The position numbers were made by a program, and so were the translations under genes. From Coenobita brevimanus (Eukaryota; Arthropoda; Malacostraca; Decapoda; Coenobitidae), in the NCBI GenBank assembly GCA_032717465.1, contig CM064658.1:720001-784000 (forward strand): a stretch of 64,000 bases of DNA. The letters are read 5' to 3'. Position 1 is the first letter of the stretch; each line of letters opens with the position of its first letter. Shown here in pieces: positions 57,803-64,000 of this stretch. The notes beneath the pieces were generated by a model, which saw nothing but the letters and a program-made list of their open reading frames with translations, ran no database searches and was not told where the DNA came from.

Positions 57803-60800
57803 GTGAGTGCCTTCCATTATTTTTTTTTTCTTTTCCCCTCTACTCATCCCTATTCCTTTGCCCACTTACCTTTCAGTACCCTTTGACCCTCGTATTACCC
57901 TCTCTCTCTCTCATACACACACCTTAGTCTTACTAACCTAAGTTACCAACGTAACCCAACACAAATCTAATTTAGCCTTTCCCTTACCAAACGTATCCTA
58001 ACCTCACAAACCAACTAAACCACTTCAGACTGGTGACACATTCTATTTCATTCCTGATACAACCGAAGTACAGTATTCGGCAAATCTTTAGTATAGTTAA
58101 TAATGGATGTCAAACTCCTCAGTTCGTCTCTGTAAGGCTGAATAAACCGCTTGCAAGTAGCAAAAATATGTTATCGGACTGATGAGTTAACCTAACCTTA
58201 CCGATAGTAAACGTACCGTAGATTAACTTCATTTTTTCTAACCTGGCTTGAATTTAACTTCCCTGACAGCGTTTACTTCATCGAAAATAACACTGGACCA
58301 CCCACCTGACTCGAACTGTGGTGCCTGGGTTCCTGTGTGATCCGAGCAGGGTTCACTACCAAACTCGCCACTTAATTTAACCAATCTGATATCACTTGTG
58401 AAGCTTTACTTATCAGACTTACTTGATATAACCTACTTTAACCTCAACTGATTTCATTTAGCTTGTCCTAACAACTTTACCCAATCCTAACTGGTCTCTC
58501 AGACCGCATTAACGTAGGCTAAACTGTACCTATCTAACCTCATTTAACAAAGTAAAACCTAACATATCACCTCTCTTAATCAAATCTAGCCTAATGACAA
58601 CCATAATCTAACTTAACGTAACCCAAGTCAAAGTATCCTGACATCACATATAACCGAACAATCGAACAGCCGATCCTACCCTATTTAACTACATCACTCA
58701 ATACCCGATCAAACCTAACCTGACGAAATCCTAACATACCCTCATTCAGCCAAAACCTCTTGTAATTTGATGTCACCTCATTTAATATGACCTAACACCC
58801 CACTCTCATCTAACAACCTCCTTAACCTGTGACTCAGTCGAGACTGTCATGTCTAAATCACACCTCCCTCCATCAATTCTCGCCTAAAGATAACATCATT
58901 TAACCTCACTTAACCTGAACGTATCTCACGTGACAACCTCACCAAATACCTTTCCTCACACAACGAGCTAAACATCCACCTCTCCATTACCACGGTTTGC
59001 ATTCAGTTCTGCACTTATGAGCACCCTTAAATTTGTGAATAAGACTGTTATTCACTCCTGCAACCACTATACACAACTGTTATAAATGTTAACATGTGTA
59101 ACCTCCCCTGAATCTGTGCATAATGTTGACTGAATCCTTAAATTAGTGAAATAAGACTGTTTTCCACTCCTTCAATCACTATACACAATTGTTATAAACG
59201 TTAACTGTGTGTAACCTCTCCTGAATCTGGTTATATATTTCTCTATTTCACTGTCACCATAAATTAAGGTCTGTAGAAAAAGTTATATGAAAACTTCTCT
59301 ATCGTATCGGTAAAAACTAGTCTGGATCCTCTATAAATACGGCGCCAATAATAAATAATAATAAAAATAATAATACAGTAGTAGTAGTAGGCTAATAATA
59401 ATAATAATAATAATATCACCAACCTCAATCAACCACTCCAAGTCGTCCTCCCTCAAGTACTCTTATAAAACATATACTGTACTTAAACCCTATCTGCAAT
59501 GAAGACCAAAACAGGGCACACATACAACGGGAAAACTACCCCAAAGCTGCTGGGATACTGCCTATGGGGTTTCGGCTGGCAATGGAAAATAATCTTTATA
59601 AGATTAAAAAACAACGGGGAGGACGGGCAGTTGAGAATTGTACAGTATACGAGTTACTAAAAACGACAGGAGTTGTATGCTTGACTCGCTGAAATGTAAC
59701 AGGAAAAATACACGGGTTTAAATCTGAACCGCAAAGCTGACAAAGTACAACTAAACTAAATTGCCTAACCCCAATTCAGAGTAACCACCATATTTTCTAA
59801 TAAATACTGAAAGCACAAAACACCTTAGCACGGAATTTACTTTACAGGCACAAAGTTATAAATGAAAATGAAACTCGAGAGCTGAAGCATGTCACGTAAA
59901 GTCTAATAAGTTTGTTCCACGAAGATTCTCGGTAGCCAGCACGAAATAATTACAGAAGGCATAAATGACCTTACCAAAAAATAATGACGAGGAGGCGCTG
60001 AAATAGTGAATACAAACTACTGTAAAGACTTGGAATGCGAGCTAACATGCACTAAGGTCGTATAATATGGTCAAATATTTCGTTTTACGGGTATTTTCAG
60101 AGACTAGACTTACATAATAATTACGGAAGGCATAAAAAAAAGAGGATAAGAAAATATGAAATAAGCAGAAATTGATTTTTAGAAATGCCTTGAATTTTGT
60201 CCCGTATGAAGCTAATATAAGCACGTAAATAAATAAAAACAGATACTTTGGCTTATTCTTTTCAGTAGCAGTACGAACTGTCATATAGAACTTAGCATGA
60301 AATAATTTAGACTTAATGCGATGGAAAAGAAAAAATATAAATAAATAAAGACGTTAATACATATAAATGGTCTTAATATTTCTGTTCACGCTTCCATAAA
60401 ACTATTTATTACCAAAGACACTTTTCTTCGCATCTTCTCACCTTAATATTCAACCTAATCTCACCTGCATCCGAGAGCGGTAAAAGTGGGGAAATGTGAA
60501 TATTAACAATTGTAAACACAGGATAATGCTTAAGAGGATTCATAAACACAGCCTCCGATCTGGTAATTTGGCAAACAATTTTCTAAGCGACCATGAATAC
60601 GTCTATTTAACCTTCAATTTTGTCTACGTTAACCCATGCAGTTCGCAAGTCTATGCTGATAAAAAGGTCAGATGGTAAGAATACGATGAAAAACAACAAA
60701 ACATCCCCCAGCCCAGCCTCAAATATTTAGCTGACGAGGCCAGAAAACAACTTGTAATCGTTAATTCCCTACAAGCACTTTAAAAAACACGAAAGTCAAC

Positions 60801-61262
60801 TGACTACCTAGATAACAAATCCCTTAATAATTTTCCCTAACACCAAAATGACCTACAAATACCGCAGCCTTTCAGAGAAACATAAATGCTGACAAATGAA
60901 CACACTACCTTTCAAACCGAGGCAAGGTCTGCTAAGCCGTCAACAAGCAACAATACACAATGATAATGCATATCCATACCATCACTACCCTAATAATTCC
61001 GTTAACAATTATCCCTCGTAACCAGCCTGACCTATGATAAACTGAGAATCCATGGACGCTAAATGACTTCTGACAAATGACCAAACAACCTGGAAATCGC
61101 AAGTAAAGGAGGCCAGGGGGAGCCGCCATATAGTGGACGAATCAACTATTCCTAATAATACCAAATAATTCCTTTTAAAAATATTTAACGCCCCCACCAT
61201 GATCTGTAATACAAACATAAGCTGCACTGCATTAAAAAATTCAAAATACCATAGCAAAATAC
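57803..61262. other. AT-rich, probably intronic; CCTAA-rich stretch
   Basis: 57930-58960 is sprinkled with CCTAAC, AACCTAA and TAACCT words (arthropod telomere-like unit, not in register). 59355-59415 is AAT triplets. No exon was found in the remaining sequence. Confidence 0.55.
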
Positions 61263-61430
61263 CTTAAAACAGAGGTACACGTGGTGCGGATGCGTGGAAC
61301 TGCTTTCGACGTGGTGGTGGCGCTGCGGTCTACCCAACCTGATGACGTTATGGCCGCCGACACTGACTCGCATTTGCACTCTGGAACCCCTACAAGAAGG
61401 ACGTGGCTCATTTTCTTTATTCTGCCTCCT
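61263..61430. promoter_or_regulatory. CpG-rich island, possible exon or promoter
   Basis: GC- and CpG-rich (GTACACGTGGTGCGGATGCG, TTTCGACGTGGTGGTGGCGC, GATGACGTTATGGCCGCCGA) inside AT-rich DNA. It holds an E-box CACGTG and a CRE-like TGACGT. Short frames overlap on both strands: 51 codons plus (M-R-G-T-A-F-D-V-V-V) and about 56 codons minus (M-S-H-V-L-L-V-G-V-P). Which, if either, is real cannot be told. Confidence 0.35.
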
Positions 61431-62732
61431 AGTCACTCTAGTTAATTTTTAAGTTTAAAAGGTGGGTATTTGAAAAGAGAAATATTTTCTATATTTAAAA
61501 TCATAGATGAAACTTAACGTTCATTACTTATAATATTACGTGAAATTCTTAAATTTTTCCCGACAACTGTGAAATGTTTAATGGCGGTGAAACCGGCTTT
61601 AACGTTGCACTTTCGCCACAGAATAAATAAGATTTCCGCACTTTGTACCTTTTACATCAAATCAAATCCTAACTCTAATATTTACCGGTACTTAAATTAC
61701 TCATGGATAACGATAATTTTGCGATATAACACAATTTATATTCTTTTAATTACAGATTAGCAATGGACATGATTGTGAAACCACAATTGGATAACCTATA
61801 CTTTCCTGACTGGAAATTTAAACTTTTGGCGGGAACTATGCATTCGGGTTAATCCCTTCAACATGATTTTCCTATTTATTTCAACGGGGGATTTCGTCTG
61901 GAGGTAGCGAGAATAGAACGAAGTCTAGGCTGTTGTATGATTATTTTCTACACATGAATTTATCTTTAACCTCAGTGTTCAGCCGTATTAGTCGGTGAAC
62001 TGGTAGTAGAATTCCCATTAACGTACCGTAATTCTAATTTATCTGTCTGGATCATTCCAGAGTTGCCTTTCAGCTAATGTAAGACTTACCGTATTAAGTA
62101 ACAGAAGCCCAAATGTTGCTAAGAACAGAACAGAACGTACTTTATTCCAGCTTACGACGGAAGATTACACTGAAATTCGCTGCAGTCGTCTTTTGAACTA
62201 CATTACTAATACTTCAATAAACTGGCATTATAATAACTTTTTGCATACTTAGAAATGACCAGTCTTTTTCATGCCTTGATTTTCCTTGATACCACAAAGT
62301 TAATACGGTATGACCAGTGCCTCATTCAACACTGCAATTTTTTCTTAATTTTCGATACTTCAGTTCTTTTGTCTCTCCATTACATTCCACTGTCAAGCTC
62401 CTCCCTCTTTCGTACTTGCCACTTGTGAAAATTCTACCTTCCTCTCCCTAGAAGAAAATCCCACCCAACAGTGGATCCATTATGTACCGATAAAAATCCT
62501 GTACATTATTAAAAGCATTTGATACTGCCTGCTTTATAGCGAATGATTAAATTTAACCTGCATTCAACTTGGGTTCCCTTATTATAACCTTTTAATCCGC
62601 TTATCTTTATGTACAGCTTTCTTGGTACCTCCACACTGGTATAATTTCATGTGACTTTTTGAAACAGAAGTTTAATCTTAGCTCCTTTACTACAGAGTTA
62701 CCCGAAGTTGAATAAAATCTAAGGGTACAATG
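61431..62732. other. AT-rich, no gene seen
   Basis: A family B scrap at 61850-61925 (GGATTTCGTCTGGAGGTAGC) and another at 62685-62715. Nothing else recognised. Confidence 0.5.
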
Positions 62733-62937
62733 CTATACTCTATACTCTATAACTTGGACCAAATTGCCATCTCTACCATGAATCCTGAGCTGCAACAATA
62801 TACTGCATTAATACTAGAATATGGAATGGTGTGCAATGTAAAGGAGGTAGAGCAGTGGCATTATTATTCTACTAAATTAATGAAAAGCTGCACAAGGATG
62901 GAAATCTGAGCCAAGTTAAGGTGAACAGAGTATAGTG
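62733..62937 (-). mobile_element. MITE family A copy
   Basis: ATAACTTGGACCAAATTGCC at one end and GAGCCAAGTTAAGGTGAACA GAGTATA at the other, with the AAGGATGGAAATCTG core. Confidence 0.65.
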
Positions 62938-63145
62938 GGGTCAGACTGATAAACTGCCTCATTAGAATAAAACTGTAGTCTGAAATGAACTTAAGAAATG
63001 GAGAGGGGGGGGAGGGGGAAGGGCATGGGACAATTCACTAAGCATTTTGTTCAGTAATGTGCATTGCTTTTAGATTCTACCTAATCGTATCTCTTAGGTA
63101 GAAATGTGTTGCAAAGACAAATATTGAACTAATACATTTTTCCAG

Positions 63146-63245
63146 GTTATGTGGATGCAACTTCTGTGACTACAAGCGTTCCACTCTGCCTTAGTAGATG
63201 ACCAAGGGAGTATTACAAAGAAACTCCTCTGAAAACTGTAGAAAG
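63146..63245 (+). other. Exon candidate downstream of the TATA promoter
   Basis: Acceptor ACATTTTTCCAG and donor GTATGG flank 100 bases. From ATG at 63198 the frame M-T-K-G-V-L-Q-R-N-S-S-E-N-C-R-K stays open in phase 0 to the donor. Another frame begins L-C-G-C-N-F-C-D-Y-K-R but stops. It could be the first coding exon of the gene starting at 57.7 kb. Confidence 0.3.
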
Positions 63246-64000
63246 GTATGGTGAAAATTAATTCTTGTTTACAAATGCTTTCCTAAACTGCTACCATAAA
63301 TATCTTATTTCTACTAAGTGTACCTGCCTTTTTAAGTGCTGTATATTTAAAAATAAAATTTAGCCTTACAGTGGCAATGTTAATGCTTATCAAAGAATCA
63401 TTCAATGCAAAATTTTTCCATTATTAAAACTTAACGTAAACCAGAATGTTTTCACTTTCCTATAGCTTATGTATACGTATGCAATAACCCATTTTCCTCC
63501 CTAGTGTTGCTAACGTTATTAAGTTAGGTAGGGTAAGGTAGGTGGTTAGTCTGGAGGATTAAGTTAATTGGTTTGCTAGGCAGGAGACTGCTGCAGTATA
63601 CAGTATATTTAAGGCAAGTTATAAAAGTTAGGCAGGCAAATTTTATATAGGCAATTTAGAAGTTTGGTAGGGATTCAGTAATTTAGGCACTGTTACATTA
63701 GGTAGGCAGGCTGAGTTAGGTAAGAAGTTGCAGGTAGTTACGTAATTGAATAGCTTACGTAGATGAACTAGGTTGGTTTGCTGGTGATACTGGTTGGGTT
63801 GGTTTGTTGGCGAGGGTTTGTGTTCTGGTTGACTTATCCCAGCATCATCGTCACCATCAACCTGAGGAGCATCAACAGGACATACAAAGTAAAATGGTTT
63901 GTAAGTATGAACTGTTAAATATATACAGAAGTTCCCCTTCACAATGACTTAATGTTACCAGCAGCTCTCGGTTCAATAAATGAGAATAAAAGTAACGTAA
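63246..64000. other. AT-rich end of window; GGTTAGG-like words
   Basis: 63520-63800 carries TTAGGTAGGGTAAGGTAGG, TTAGGCAGGCA and GGTTGGTTTG words similar in style to the array at 6946-7200. No exon supported. Confidence 0.5.

Overview
The window is animal nuclear DNA, very probably from an arthropod and most likely a decapod crustacean. The basis is spliced genes with GT/AG introns, an extreme load of microsatellites (TC, TG/CA, ATT, GATA, GAT), CCTAA/TTAGG-like tracts, 5'-truncated LINE tails and many short inverted-repeat elements. No bacterial, viral, rRNA, tRNA or CRISPR feature was recognised. The species call is an inference from sequence character only.

Two protein genes can be read exon by exon with consistent splice phase. 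(1) On the minus strand, 10008 down to 200 and continuing off the left edge, lie the first 13 coding exons (544 codons) of an M13-family (neprilysin/endothelin-converting-enzyme-like) type II membrane zinc metallopeptidase. They cover a long cytosolic tail, one membrane anchor and the N-terminal half of the ectodomain. The catalytic HExxH exons lie outside the window. (2) On the plus strand, 21290-27441, eight coding exons encode a 381-residue secreted integrin-beta-like protein. It has a signal peptide, a basic/acidic linker, three integrin-type EGF modules and a beta-tail-like domain, then a stop. It lacks PSI, hybrid and betaI domains and has no transmembrane or cytoplasmic segment.

Layout: 1-10.0 kb, peptidase gene with repeat-filled introns; 10.0-21.3 kb, intergenic DNA with microsatellites and MITEs; 21.3-27.4 kb, integrin-beta-like gene; 27.5-30.1 kb, a degenerate CATGTCAGACTTA array; 30-49 kb, interspersed repeats (LINE tails, SINE-like composites, MITEs, one element with about 50-bp terminal inverted repeats) plus a few weak exon candidates; 49.5-56.7 kb, a large imperfect inverted repeat (two 2.86-kb arms around a 1.42-kb loop); 57.7 kb, a TATA promoter with a short first exon of an unidentified plus-strand gene; 58-64 kb, AT-rich DNA, probably its first intron, with one CpG-rich island near 61.3 kb.

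The most striking feature is shared by both genes. Pieces of exon-intron boundary (splice site plus 6 to about 60 bases of exon) are copied, often in tandem, in the neighbouring introns. Examples are 14 copies of the exon-13 acceptor in a 55-bp minisatellite, ghost 3' ends of peptidase exons 5, 7 and 9, multiple ghost acceptors of exon 7, and ghosts of both ends of integrin-like exon 2, of exon 3 (twice) and of exon 5. These decoys form a natural splice-site-choice problem and suggest that introns here grow by repeated local duplication that includes exon edges.
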